Source: Populus alba
Lineage: Eukaryota; Streptophyta; Magnoliopsida; Malpighiales; Salicaceae
Length of the DNA: 64,000 bases
Assembly (NCBI RefSeq): GCF_005239225.2
Contig: NC_133299.1
Coordinates: forward strand, 5,398,967-5,462,966
Reading direction: 5' to 3'
In this document: one piece after another, positions 46,842 to 59,690 of the stretch
How positions within the stretch are numbered: the stretch's first letter is position 1
Layout: the number at the start of each line of letters is the position of its first letter
The notes under the pieces: model-generated
The model's database searches: none
The model's input: the letters and a program-made list of their open reading frames with translations, nothing else
Told to the model about the DNA's origin: nothing
Program-made: the position numbers and the translations under genes

Positions 46842-48942
46842 TACTAGCTCAATTAGCCAAAACAGTGGTCTAGTCAACTAAACACCGTGTCACTCACCTT
46901 CTCTTCTTTAAGTTTGAAAGACGCGTTGTTTGGGTGAGATTATGGATTTTAATTTGGGATTTGCAAATTTCAATTAAGTCTTTGTTCTTCTAATTTCTTT
47001 TAATTGCTCCCTTGATTGCCTTTAAACTTTTAATTTCTTATAATTTCACCACCGACAAACTCAACTATCAACCTTTAAGTTGGCTGCCTTTTTCATTTTG
47101 ATAATTTTTTTTGAATTTGTGCATTTTAACCCTCAATTGACCAAACAACTTCTAATTTTTTTAATTTAACCTTTGATTTGGTTAATTTTAGCCCTTACAT
47201 TCACATATTTTTTTTTTAATTTGATCCTTAGTTTTGTATTTTTTTTCAATCACGTCTCTAATTTTCCATCAAACTTTTATAGTTATGCAATTAAACCCTT
47301 GATTTGATCAAATTAACTCTTAAAATTTCAATTCGACCTCATACTTTAACTTCTTCCAATTAAAGCCTAAATTGACTAAAAAAATAATTTTTCTTGCAAT
47401 TAAGCCCTCAATAAATTCAATTAAACCTTAAAAAATTCTAATTGATCATTTAAACATTCAATTTTAAATTTTTCTCCTCAAATTGAATTTTATTTGTCAA
47501 TAGAGCATTCATCAATGGAAAATACACTGCCAAATCTTTTAATTTTACATATTTGATCATTTTCAACCAATCTTTGATGATCCCCTAGCGTTCCTTAACT
47601 GAGTTGATAAGTGTGCTATAATTAAAAAATACATGAATATCTCATATGAGAGGATAATGAAGTTGTAATTAGGCTGGATGATGGAGCTTCTTCCAGGTGG
47701 AGAAGGGTTCAAGATGACCCAGTTATACGAAGGTCACCTGTTGTGTCCTGGTTCTATATGTGATAATTATTGAGAGTCCAACATCCAGACCATGATCAAA
47801 TATGAAGGAGCTTATTATTTAATATCTACAGTAAGCTTTGTGAAATCCTGATCCGAATATATTACAAGTGAGAAACCAGCTAGTGCCCCTAAGATTGATG
47901 GCGAGCACGTTTATTCTTTCTAAAATTATAAACGTGGAGAAAATTATAAATGATGAATACAGGTCATTAGTTTCGTTAAAGAAACCAAAAATAGACGAAA
48001 ACGTCTTCAACATCCATGATACATCCTTATATTTAATTTAATTAAAAACTAATTTTCTTGAATGTGATTAAGTCCGAATTGTTTTTCGTTATACAAAATA
48101 TTTTTGTTTTTATTTCAATTTGAAGTCACATTGTTTATTTCATAATTAATTCCCAATAAAACATCTTTTCCAATAAATCACAGATAAATTAATTTCTCTG
48201 AACTTTAAATATTGTAATCGCCGAAAGATAAACATAATGTTGCAAAGATTCCTTGACAAAGTGTATGTCAAGATAAAGTGTAACGTAAATTGCTGGAAAC
48301 AGAGCATATCTATGGTGCTATTGGTATGATCCTGATTCTGCGACAGGAACTGCTAGATTGTTTCAGCTTGCATGTTATAACTTCAGTGCATGCCTGCTGC
48401 TTATGTCAAGGTCATTTCTCACTTACAAATTAAAATCTAAACGTTCTGATTGTATTAAGGTTCATTTGTTCTGAAATTATCCTCTCAAATCTCTTGAATT
48501 TTGTTTTTCAGAGGAGGAAATATATATCTTAAACTTTGATTCACCCCCTTCAGATTGATGGAAATTGTCGAAAAATTAACTGCTTAAATGTTGATGAAAT
48601 AACTTTAAATATGAATGAGTACTTTAAATATTAACTTTGATCTATATCTTAAACTTTGATTCACCCCATTCACATGCCCTGATGGACAGGAATAATTATG
48701 ATCGTTAATTAGGACCTTGAGTGTATGCCTGTAGAATTCAAGAAACAATCCTAATATTGCATGATACTTCGTAAGCATACAGTCCCCTTGTGAGGATCTT
48801 ATTGATTACATTTAACTAGACATAATTTTTCTTTTCCCCGCCTTTTTCAGAGGATTACAGCCTTCTTATTTAATATTCTCCATACAAATTGGAGAGTATC
48901 CTCCACCACCATTATTCTACAGAGAAAACTTTTTGGCACTCT
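46842..48942. other. Left flank of segment B and 3' flank of glucanase type I
   Basis: It matches segment A 5872-8400 with small deletions (for example around 47870-47960 against 7130-7370). No gene was recognised. Confidence 0.5.
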
Positions 48943-50076
48943 TTAGTTGAGATTGATGTTATATTTTGGCTGTTTATTTGGAGAAAAGAGCCCCCAATGT
49001 TTCTCAAGTTCAGGGTTTTTGTTACTCTCATCAAACATGGCAAAAATATAAGTTTCTATAGGCTTTCCAGGCCTCTTTGGGGTTCCTCTCTTCACATGTT
49101 GAACTAAGTTGTTGTTATAAGTTTTTGCATTATCAACCGATGTTCCTGTCCCTCCAGCCGTTGGCCAACCACTCTCTGATACCACGATTTCCAAAGAACC
49201 CCCTCCAGATTTTTCCAAAGCAGCGTAAACAGTGTCAAGAATGGCATCGAAGAGGTTTTGGTAACTCAGTGGTGGGTCAGAGACTAGTGACGATGGAGCT
49301 GTGAAAAGAGCATAATCAAGACGAATGTCTTTTGTGTTACCTGAGTAACTGAAGTATGGATACAAGTTAACCAGTAATGGAGCTTGGTTGTTCACTAAAA
49401 AGCGAATGATCGGATCGAGAAGTGGTCTATGGTCTCCCTTGAAAGAGCCTTTCGAGGGAGGGAAGGAACCATCTGCTATGACCCCATTATCAATAGCGGT
49501 TGAAACTTTGATACTTCCTAGTCCAGCTGAATTGAGTGCGTTGCGAATGTTTTGCATGGCAGGAACTAGAAACTGTGCAGATGAATCTGAGGGCTTGACC
49601 TCATTTCCTACCGCAATGTATCGAAACTTGACATTGCCAAATTGTTTTACATTGCTTTGCACCCATGCATTTGCGTTGGCCTGACTGGAAGCAATCCTTT
49701 GAAGATCCGGATTTGGAAGACCTAGCATGAGCTCAATGTTGGTGCCTTGAAGGGCCCGTAGAGCATCTTGGTTTGGATCATAGAGTCGCATTCTGCGAAT
49801 TCCCCTCTGGTTGTAGAGAGCTATGACTTCTGATGGTGGTGGCAAGTTACCAAGCATTCCATAGCAAACACCTATCTGGGCACCTGTATTGAAATATTGT
49901 GATTATTTAGCTCACCATAGATGTTAAGTTGATAGCTTCAGTAAAACTGTCAGAGAGCATAAAATTAACATGATTATGAGTATACCTGTTGTATCTAGGC
50001 TAGCTAGTAGGAGCCCAAAGAGTAGCATTATGGAAACCATGGAAGGGCTTCTGCAAGCTAAATTTGATCTAGCCAT
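48943..50076 (-). CDS. Glucan endo-1,3-beta-glucosidase (GH17), type I copy B
   Basis: Exon 1 is 49986-50076 (ATG at 50076) and exon 2 is 48943-49883, with the same splice borders as the copy at 8407. The 343-residue secreted enzyme has signal peptide [20 protein letters not shown] followed by GLLLAS, and mature start QIGVCYG. Catalytic residues are Glu125 (VGNEV) and Glu267 (VSESGW). No C-terminal extension is present, as expected for an apoplastic PR-2-type glucanase. The first 120 or so residues of exon 2 are identical to the 8407 copy. In the second half it agrees with the type II proteins at most sites where the 8407 copy differs (for example [24 protein letters not shown]), so it appears to keep the ancestral sequence. 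Confidence 0.92.
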
Positions 50077-50149
50077 GCTTAAGGAAATCACAATAAACTA
50101 TGAAAGAGAGATTGCAACTATGTTTGCCAAACTCCCTTTCTTGCCTTCC

Positions 50150-50158
50150 TTTTTATAG
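50150..50158 (-). promoter_or_regulatory. TATA box of glucanase type I copy B
   Basis: CTATAAAAAGG on the minus strand, about 75 bp upstream of the ATG at 50076. The whole proximal promoter is almost identical to that at 9540-9750. Confidence 0.65.
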
Positions 50159-50931
50159 AGAAAATGTATACACCTAGACTTGGTCTTGCTAAGAATTTTC
50201 CCATCCTTAATGCCAAATTCATTATACTGTAAACTACTGTGGAATGTATATTTTCCACAAATTGCAAATGCTATTGCTTGAACCATTCAATGCACATCTA
50301 ACAGCTTTTCTTCTGGGACCTTATACCTAGCTTTGAAAAGTCTTAAGAGCTATTAATTATCCTTTTGTGGCAGACAAGTCGCATCCTCTACGGCCTAAAT
50401 TTTTCACAACCACAACAAGTTGTTTCACATATCTGCATCATATAAGAGCATTTCTTAGGTAATTAATAAACGTTCAGGTTAAAATTCATGTGCAAACTCG
50501 ACAATTTTCATCCCTGCGCAACACGGCATTCTTGACTTAGTGTGATTGTTTTATGCTAGACAGCACAACACTATAGATGGTGTTAGGTTTGGAATCATTT
50601 GGAGCTTATAAAATCGATACCGTTGTGTTCTAAGCCTTAAGACAGACGAAAGAAATTCTTGTATATTCTCCGCTGCTTGGCTCATTTGAAGGTTTATTCT
50701 CGCTGGGTTATCAGCGATAGAAGCATGTAAAAATTCTGTGATTCTAGCCGAGTTTTTACCGCCAAAAAAGAGTCTAGAATTCATATTCTAGTTCCAAATA
50801 GGAGATTTAGTTTGTTCACATCAATTCGTGTTTCATACCCCCTGTATCATAGCTGTCATTTCCAAACCAATTTTCCATCCTTGTTTGACTACACCAGGAA
50901 CGAGGTCACATAGCAAGCCTCCTTGAATTTT

Positions 50932-51123
50932 ATTTTTTTAGTTTAACGTGGGTGTCCGGGTCAGCTTGCGTGCACCTCAACTAATCCCATGGATCCTGAA
51001 GTTAACGACCATGTAAGTCTCCAGTGGCCATCATATGAGCAACTTAGAGCTCGAACCTAAGACCATAAAGGGAGCAAACCTCTTAATCCCAAGTTTTTAC
51101 CACTTGATCACTACTAGATGGTT
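50932..51123 (-). mobile_element. tRNA-derived SINE, about 192 bp
   Basis: It is flanked by a 17-bp duplication AAGCCTCC(A/T)TGAATTTT (50915-50931 and 51124-51140) and is absent from segment A, where that sequence occurs once (about 10274-10290). On the minus strand it starts AACCATCTAGTAG. It has a box A-like TGATCAAGTGG (51110 down to 51100) and a box B GGTTCGAGCTC (51057 down to 51047), as in RNA polymerase III promoters. It ends in an A-rich tail (AAAAAAATAAAA). Confidence 0.88.
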
Positions 51124-51140
51124 AAGCCTCCATGAATTTT

Positions 51141-52195
51141 CAACAGCCCTCTCCTAGTGGGTTAATTAGTGCATTTATGGAAACCTAACTTATAAGGGGC
51201 TGGACTGGAATATTTTTTAACTTGGATCATTTTGTGGTGCAAAATGAGGTGATTGCTGTCCATACAAGAGGCCATACCATCTAAATTTGCGGATGTCAAC
51301 TTCAGTGTGTGGAAAAAAAAAAGAAGGAAAATGTCATAAACGGACAAGATTATGGTAGTGCCGGTTTGTTTTGTTTGTTAAAAAGTTTTTTTCTTTTTCT
51401 TTTTTTTAGTCCTCCTACAATCCTCTCTGTGTAATTTAAGATTAGACGTTTCATTTACGTATTGAGAACATCTACCTCTCTACAGTACAAAAGATTTATC
51501 CCTTCTAAAATCTTTCAATGGTGATGTCGTGGACATGACAATCTTTAATTTTTTTTAAAAAAAAAAAATAAACATTTATTAATTTATTTTTAGAAGGGAT
51601 AGGTTTGGTTTAAGGAATCATCTAAGGAATCATCGATTTAGTATTATAATCAATACAAATTATAATTGATTAACAAAGATTTTATAACACTAGACTGATT
51701 ATATATATATATATAAAAAAGATATTATCACCTTTTAAATGTCTTACTTGAAATATATTACATCGCTGATTTTGTTTTAAATTGCTAAGAATTTATTGTA
51801 TTATGATATTGATGATCTGTCAATAATATTCATAACTTTAATGTTAATGAATAATAAAATTTAGAATAATTTTCAATTTTAGTATGGATATTCTTAAATC
51901 TGATTATTAATAAATATTAAAAATATCCCCAACTTTAATGTTAGTAAATATAAATTTTCCAGACTCAATGCTAAAAAGAAATATTTGATTCATTTATGAA
52001 TTTTACAATATAATTTATTTTATATTGTGAAGGAATTTATAATGGATAAAAGATATTTAAAAACTTATTGAAGCATAGGCTAAGTATTGAATAAAATATA
52101 TGATAAAATCAATTTTTAAATAAATTTAAAAGTTAAACTAATGTCGTATCGTTGATTGTTTTTAGATTTTCACTAACATCATAGAAATTTGAATT

Positions 52196-52232
<37 letters not shown>

Positions 52233-52373
52233 AGAAACTATGTCATTTGTTTTTATTTTTCAAGACGGTGGGTACTATAAATACATTGACCTTAAACACG
52301 GGTAAAATTATTATTTTTTTATTTACAAAGATAGGGTTAAGAGTTTTTATTATTTTAAAATTTTGGATATATA
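51141..52373. other. Upstream region of glucanase type I, segment B
   Basis: It is non-coding and collinear with segment A 10291-11563, including an AT microsatellite at about 52199-52226. Confidence 0.5.
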
Positions 52374-53448
52374 GGCTTGATGAGCCTTTTAATTTCGTTC
52401 AAGTTCTAATGAAATTAATAATTAAACTGGTTATAAGGCATAACAAATATTTTTGAGGTTTTTTTAAAAAACTTTTGCGATAACACTGAAACAAAATTCT
52501 AAAATATGTAAAAAACATTTTTTTTAATTTTTTGTAGTCTTTTTATTTAAAAAAAAAAACAAAGCAAGTGTTCTTTAGATATGCCATGACGATTTTTTTT
52601 TTTTTTTAAGAAAGAACTTGGTCATTATATATATATGGGAAAAAAATGATTAAAAGAGCTCATGTTCCCTCCCAATACAAAGATAGATCATATAATCCCT
52701 GGTGGTTTAGAATGGAGTTTTAACTTTCATCTAATCAAATGCAGAGGAGCTCGGGGTTGGGGCGTCAGGTTGTTTAGGCGTCGGTTAGAGAAGCTTCTGG
52801 TGTTTGCTGAGGTGTTGGTCACGGTGGGAACTCCTAGTGTTGTGGCAACAAATGATATTGTGGTGGAGAAGGTTCAAAGGCTGGCCAAGAATGAGCTGCT
52901 TCTTCTTTTTTATTTTTTACTAGGATTTTTATTTTGGTTTTCCTCATGATTTTGTTTTTCTCCCTGCTATGACAGCGGCCTTCCTTTTGCTTTTATAGGG
53001 CCAATCTGAAATCTTTCCTACAAAATCCGTCGCTTATCTCCTAGGATGGTGATCTTGTGGATGAAGATAGCTACAGCTCAAGTTTTTTCCGCTTTTGATG
53101 AGAAGAAAACACCAGCAGTCCTGCCATTGTTGGACTGTTGAGGATGGATCTTCTTCGCGTCACATGATAATCATGAGGGTGAAGGAATTGAACCAACTAG
53201 TGGGATTTGTGATAGACAATCTAATCTACGATTTGTATCGGATTTGATTTGATTTGGTGAGAAGATTGGGTCTAACCGAAGCCATTTTGGTGCCTTCTTG
53301 GGCTGTTTTCCGTAGCTCAAGAGGAAGAAGAAAATGAACAGTTATTGAATAACGTCTCTTTCGGGTTCTGAGGTTAAATTAGCTATTTTTCAATTTGCCT
53401 CCCTTGAAATTCTGAAACCTTACACTCAAGACCAAAATTGTCTTTATC
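52374..53448. other. Segment present only in B between the two glucanases
   Basis: Segment A passes directly from TTTTGGATATA to TCCTTGAGAATG near 11564. In B these are separated by about 1.07 kb. It contains an open frame (52662-52949) with no recognised domain and a stretch (about 53350-53450) of the kind seen in LTR leaders. No terminal repeats or TSD were found, so a deletion in A is as likely as an insertion in B. Confidence 0.6.
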
Positions 53449-55163
53449 CTTGAGAATGTTTTTAATTTCACCCTTGGAGTTATGCAATTGGACCCTTGGA
53501 TCTCTGCGTTACTTACAATCAGTTCCCAACACTTCTGCCATTCCATTGTCTTTCTTCCATTTTGCCTTGAGATTTCACTCCCACAAAAATAGATGCAATA
53601 TTTATCTATCAAAACCATAATTCAAATCAATAATCAAACAAGTTTTGAAATGAAAATGTGAATTTGGTCAGTTAGTTAATTAAATACTTGAATTGTAATT
53701 TTGCCAAAGAAGTACAAGTGTAGAAAGTTTCTTCATCATTTACGTCATCAGTTCTTTTACTTCTTCTGATGAGAAGTCCCAGTCGCCTGCTGTCATCGCC
53801 GCCTCCATGGTGGTGGTTGTAGCGGTGGGTGATGGTGAGCAGGTTTTATTACAAGAGGAACAAAAAATGGCGTAGTGTTTTCTTAAAATTAAAACGAGAG
53901 AAATCGGAGGCCACCATCAAAAAAAAATATATAGTTTAAAAAAAGAAAACGAGAGAACCGCTTGGTCTGTGATTTTTTCGTTAATGATTATTATTCCGCA
54001 GGCCCACTAGTTTTGTCAAAGAAACCCAAAAAAAAAAAAAAAAAAAGCCCTAGTAGCCTTTAAATTTTTTTTAAAAAAAAAAACTCAAGGATTGCTTCAT
54101 ATCAATCAAAATTTAGTTCTTTTTGGAATGATCATCATGATACATCCTTATATTAATTTAATTATTTTAAAAAATAAATTTTCTTGAATGTGACTGGATA
54201 TAAAAAAAAATAGTTCGTTTTTATTTCAAGCTTGGATATCTTTATTTCATAATTTAATCATCTTTCCTATTATATCGCAGATAAATTAATTTCTCTGAAC
54301 ATGATATATTTTAATCACCAAAAGATGACCATAATGTTGCAAAGAATCGTTGACAAAGTGCATCCATTAAGAGGATTCTTGATGTTCCAACCTTCTATGC
54401 ATGTATTTCAACATAAATTACTGGGAATTGAGCATATATATTGTGCTATTGGTATGATCCTGATTCTGCGACAGGAACTGCTACATTGTTTCAACTTGCA
54501 TGTTATAACTTCAGTGCATGCCTGCTGCTTATGTCAAGGTCATTTCTCACTTACAAATTAAAATCTAAACCTTTTGATTGTCTTAAAGTTTATTTGTTCT
54601 GAAGTTATCCGCTCAAATCTCTTGAATTTTGTTTTTCAGAGGAGGAAATATATATCTTAAACTTTGACTCACCCCATTCAGATAGATGGAAAATGTCGGC
54701 AATGTAATTGCTAAAATGTTGATGAAATAATTAACTTTAAATATTAATGAGTACTTTAAATATTAACTTTGATCTAAATGTCGGCAATGTAATTGCTAAA
54801 ATGTTGATGAAATAATTAACTTTAAATATTAATAAGTACTTTAAATATTAACTTTGATCTAAATTAATCTTAAACTTTGATTCACCCCTTTCACATGCCC
54901 TGATGGACAGGAATAATTATGATCATTAATTAGGACCTTAAGTATATGCCTGCAGAATTCATGAAACAATGCTAATAGTGCATGATACTTCGTAAACATA
55001 CAGTAACCTTGTGAGCATCTTATTGATTACATTTAGCTAGACATAGTTGTTTTTTTCCCTGACATTTTCAGTGGATTACAGGCTTCTTATTTAATATTCT
55101 CCATACAAATTGGAGAGTATCCTACACCACCATTATTCTGCAGAGAAAACATTTTGGCACTCT
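53449..55163. other. 3' flank of glucanase type II, segment B
   Basis: It is non-coding and matches segment A 11565-13246. It contains an 85-bp tandem duplication at 54691-54860 that A lacks. Confidence 0.5.
54691..54860. repeat. 85-bp tandem duplication
   Basis: The block beginning AAATGTCGGCAATGTAATTG at 54691 is repeated from 54776 with almost no change. The corresponding region in segment A (about 12866-12950) and the other flanks have one copy. Confidence 0.9.
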
Positions 55164-56302
55164 TTAGCGGAGATTGATGTTATATTTGGGCTGTTTGTTT
55201 GGAAGAAAGATCCCCCAATGTTTCTCAAGTTCAGGGTTTTTGTAAGTCTCATCAAACATGGAAAAAATATACGTTTCTATAGGCTTTCCAGGCTTCTTTG
55301 GGGTTCCTCTCTTCACATGTTGAACTAAGTTGTTGTTATAAATTCTTGCATTATCAACAGATGTTCCTGTCCCTCCAGCCGTTGGCCAACCACTCTCTGA
55401 TACTACGATATCCAAAGAACCTCCTCCAGATTTCTCCAAAGCAGCGTAAACAGTGTCAAGAATGGCATCGAAGAGGTTTTGGTAATTCAGTGGTGGGTCA
55501 GAGACTAGTGACGATGGAGCTGTGAAAAGAGCATAATCAAGACGAATGTCTTCTGAGTTACCGGTGTAACTTAAGTATGGATACAAGTTAACCAGTAACG
55601 GAGCTTGGTTGTTCAGTAAAAAGCGAATGATCGGATCGAGAAATGGTCTGTGGTCTCCCCTGAAAGAGCCTTTTGAGGGAGGGGAGGAATCATCTTCTAT
55701 GACCCCATTATCAATAGCGGTTGAAACTTTGATATTTCCTAGTCCAGCTGAATAGAGTGCGTTGCGAATGTTTTTCATGGCAGGGACTAGAAACTGTGCA
55801 TATGAATCGAATGGCCTCACCTCATTTCCAACCGCAATGTATCGAAACCTGACGTTTCCAAAACTCCTTACATTTCTTTGCACCCATGCGTTCGCGTTGG
55901 TCTGACTGGAAGCAATCCTTTGAAGATCCGCGTTTGGAAGACCTAGCATTAGCTCAATGTTGGTGCCTTGAAGAGCTCGTAGAGCATCTTGGTTTGGATC
56001 ATAGAGTCGCATTCTGCGAATGCCCCTCTGGCTGTAGAGTTCTATGACTTCTTGTGCCGGTGGTAGGTTACCATTCATTCCATAGCAAACACCTATCTGG
56101 GCACCTGTACAAAAAATACTGTGATTATTTAGCTAACCATAGATTCTAAGTTGACAGCTTTAGTAAAACTGTCAGATAGCGTAAAATTAACATGATTATG
56201 AGTATATATACCTGTTGTATCTAGGCTAGCTAGGAGGAGCCCAAAGAGTAGCATTATGGAAACCATGGAAGGGCTTTTGCCAGCTATATTTGGTCTAGCC
56301 AT
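55164..56302 (-). CDS. Glucan endo-1,3-beta-glucosidase (GH17), type II copy B
   Basis: Exon 1 is 56212-56302 (ATG at 56302) and exon 2 is 55164-56104. The 343-residue product has signal peptide [20 protein letters not shown] plus GLLLAS. The mature enzyme starts at [18 protein letters not shown]. Catalytic Glu lie in YIAVGNEVR and [31 protein letters not shown] closes the fold. It differs from type I at several positions ([21 protein letters not shown]), so the two types have diverged since the older duplication. It is the only type II copy with an open frame in this window. It probably hydrolyses beta-1,3-glucan in the apoplast; substrate preference cannot be told apart from type I by sequence. 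Confidence 0.92.
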
Positions 56303-56368
56303 GCTTAAGGAATAAACTATGAGAGAGAGATTGCAACTATGTTTGCCAAACTCCCTTTCTTACCTTCC

Positions 56369-56377
56369 TTTTTATAG
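56369..56377 (-). promoter_or_regulatory. TATA box of glucanase type II copy B
   Basis: CTATAAAAAGG on the minus strand, about 70 bp upstream of the ATG at 56302. Confidence 0.65.
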
Positions 56378-56399
56378 AGAAAAGGGAGCCCCACAATAT

Positions 56400-58033
56400 C
56401 ATCAACAAACTCCTATTAATTGATATATTCTTTAATATAAAAAAATATATACTCCTACGTACGTCGACGACTTGCATCTTGCTGTGGATGGATATATAAG
56501 AATTCTCCAATCCATAGTGCCAAATTCATTGAACTGCAAATTAACTACTGTGGATCGATGGATATTTTCTACAAATTGGAAATGCTAACTTGAACCATTA
56601 ATGCACATCTAAACAGCTTTTCGACTGGGACCTTATCTATACATAGCTTTGGGCTTTGAAATGGTTTTCTGGCTGTCAGTTTCCTCTAAAAACCAGACAT
56701 GTTAGTCGCATCCTGTACGGCCTAAATTCTTCACAACCACTACGAGTTGTCTCACATATCTGCACCATTTAAGAGCATTTCTTAGGGCAATTACTAAACG
56801 TTCAAGTTAAAATTCATGTGTACACTTGACAATTTTCTTCACTGCAAAACATGTCATTTTTATCACAGAGATTATTTTTTAAAATATATTTTTTAAAAAA
56901 ATACATTAAAATAACATTAAAAATGTTAACATGAAATAAAAAATAAATTCAAATTTACTGAAAAATGTGGCTAGGCCGCACAAACACACGTACCCTAATT
57001 AGAGTTTGCTTACTGGAAACTTTTTTTCACTTGGATTATTGTGTTGCCAAATGAGATGATTCCTATCCTCATTAGGGATGCCAACTTGGCTCGGAGGACA
57101 AAAAATTGAAGGAAAATGTCATAAACCAACAAGAGTATGGTAGTGCTGGTTTGTTTTTATTTAGAAAAAGTTTTTTTTTCTTTTATTATTTGCTTTTTTT
57201 TAGTCCTCATCCAATCCTCTTTTTGTAATTTTAGATTAGACGATTCATTACGTCTCGAAAACATCTGCCTCTTACAGTACAAAAGAATTATCCCTTCCAA
57301 ACTCCCTCAATGGTGTCATATTGCCTCTTCTAGCTGTATATATAGAGTAAATCGATCGCTCCCTTGCATATAGGTGCGTTTCTTTAATATGATTATAAAT
57401 TAAAAAAAAAAAAAAAAGCGTTGCCCCACATCCATAAATTGCTAGTGATTTTTGTGTAGTAAGAACATGGCATGTGTCTAATACAGTAAGCAAATTGCCT
57501 TCAAGGCATGACCATCCCTTGCATATGTTTGTATGAATTTCTCCATTTTTAAATAAATATTATATGGTTTTAACTTTTACGTGTATATATATTCTAAATG
57601 ATAATATGATTTTATCAATTAAAGAATGTATATTCACTTCAAGTTGCGATGAGCAGATGATCGAGAACGATACTGCCTTGGCAGTTTCGATCCATGCCAT
57701 AAAATTGTGTGGAAAAACGATCAAAACTTCGGCTCAGAAAATATCTTTTTAAGTCAAGCAATCACTGAATTTAGCCTGTTGAACTCGGAAACATGGCCCA
57801 TGGCGGCTAAGGTAATGTTTTTCATTTGGGTAACATGGCCCATGGCGGCTAAGGTAATGTTTTTTACTTAGATGACAAGCACAGATCATGATAGAATTGG
57901 GCTGTATTTTTTATTTTATTTTTAGTTTTTTAAAAAAAATAATAAATTAAATAATATTATTTTAAAGTATTTATAAGAAAAAAACATTTGAGAAAAAAAA
58001 CACTTTAAAAAATAATTTATTTCTATCTCAATC
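56400..58033. other. Intergenic region between glucanase type II and RecA, segment B (part 1)
   Basis: No gene was recognised. It is collinear with segment A 14480-16050. A 42-bp direct repeat (ACATGGCCCATGGCGGCTAA at 57791 and 57833) is single in A (about 15858). Confidence 0.5.
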
Positions 58034-58843
58034 AGGTATGTTTGGTATTGCGATTCATGTTATGGTTGTAGTTTGAAAAAAGTTGTTTTATAAAAAATAC
58101 TTTTAGTTGAGGGAGGTTTGAAAAAAATATATGTTTGGTTAAAATTGAGGTTGGCCAAAAAATAATTTAATATGTTTTGGTTAAGAATGTTTTTGAAATT
58201 GAGGTTATAAAATAATTTTAAAAAAATATATATTAATATTGATGGTTTTTAATTTAAATATTATAGATTTAACTATTACTATTATATCATGAAATAAATA
58301 ATACTTTATATAAAATAATTTTTTTTTTCCATTAAACTATTTATAATTTCATCACGTATGAAATACATCCGATAAGAATTATATTTTTCACAAATTTCTT
58401 CAGAGCACAACAACATCAGGTAAAATATAATTAGAAATAAAATTGGGATTGCGATCAAATTTTACAAATGCTACATCATCAAGTAATCTTCGTCTAATTT
58501 ATATAGTGTCATTAAATAATGTTTAGCACTAGTTTTTTTTTTTAATAAAACACAATTAAAAATATATTTTTTTTTATTTTGTTGGGTCGGACCCAGTTCA
58601 ATAGCTTTGAACCAAAAGGAATAAAACCCATGAACGGTGGAGCCATGCTCCACGGTTCATGGAATAAAATCCATGAGCGTTTACAAGAACTAGCTCCTAG
58701 CTACTTCTTGTAAACCTGTGGCACATCACAGTTACAAGTAGGTCCCACAAGAAAAAAAAAAAACTGCTTTTCTTACCTTACCAAACATTAATAGTTGTGG
58801 TTGTGGGTGAACCTCAGCCGCAGTCACAATACCAAACCCCCAC
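58034..58843. mobile_element. MITE-like element with inverted ends, about 810 bp
   Basis: The left end GGTATGTTTGGTATTG (from 58035) matches the inverted right end, which reads GGGGGTTTGGTATTG on the minus strand (58840 down to about 58826). It is absent from segment A near 16050. Inside, 58628-58643 and 58647-58662 form a near-perfect hairpin (CCATGAACGGTGGAGC against GCTCCACGGTTCATGG, one mismatch). There is no transposase. The TSD could not be fixed, so the superfamily is open. Confidence 0.65.
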
Positions 58844-58864
58844 TTAATACGCACACTAAATAAT

Positions 58865-59690
58865 AGAAATCAAACCTGCTTTATAGCTATGTTTGTTTCC
58901 GGAAAGTAGTTTTCAAAAATCATTTTTCAAACTTTTCTGTGTTTGTTTGTCATTAGAAAAGTTGATAAATGGAAAACACTTTCTAGTTAAAGGAAAAATT
59001 AGCTTGGTTTTCAGGGAAGTGTTTTCCTGAAAAATTTGGGCAGAAAACATTTTCTGGAAGTTATGAAAAAATTAGAAATACCATATTATTTGTTGATTAT
59101 ATCAAATTTGATCCTCAAACTTTTGATTGCAATATATATTTTGTTTTGAATATTTATTTTTCAATTTCATCTCTTAAAATTTAATTTTTATATTAACTTT
59201 GGTCTTAATTTTTATAATTGTTATTTGTTTTTCCCTTATTATTTTTTTATTAAATTTTTTTATCTATCAAATTTGATCCTCATTCTTTTAATTGTTACTT
59301 ATTTTATTTGAAATAATTTATGAAATGTTAATTATTATTATTATTTTAATTCTTCATCTTTCATTTTTTTTTTTAGATTTGATTTTTATTATTTATTTTA
59401 TTTGAGATAATTTATGAAATTATTTTTTTTCCAATTTCATTCTCATTCAATTTTTTAATTTGTAAGATTTGTTCTTATTATTTTAATAAATTTGAGAAAA
59501 ACAAAACATTAATAAGTTATTTTCTAGCTCATTTTCTATGACATAACCAAACACTGAAAACTGTTTTCCTATTTATTTTTCATTATATTATCAAATATCA
59601 GAAAATAATTTATTTTTTTAAAATATATTTTCTAAAAATTCACTTTAAAAAAAAAAAATTACTTTTAAGCAAACAAACAGAGAAATCAAG
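58865..59690. mobile_element. Second MITE-like insertion, about 0.8 kb
   Basis: It is absent from segment A near 16075, which reads AGAGAAATCAATTAAAG. Near the left end is CTATGTTTGTTTCCGGAAAG (58887); the right end reads inverted as CTCTGTTTGTTTGCTTAAAAG (59681 down). A possible duplication AGAAATCAA lies at 58865-58873 and 59681-59689. The interior is T-rich with no coding region. Exact ends are uncertain. Confidence 0.6.
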
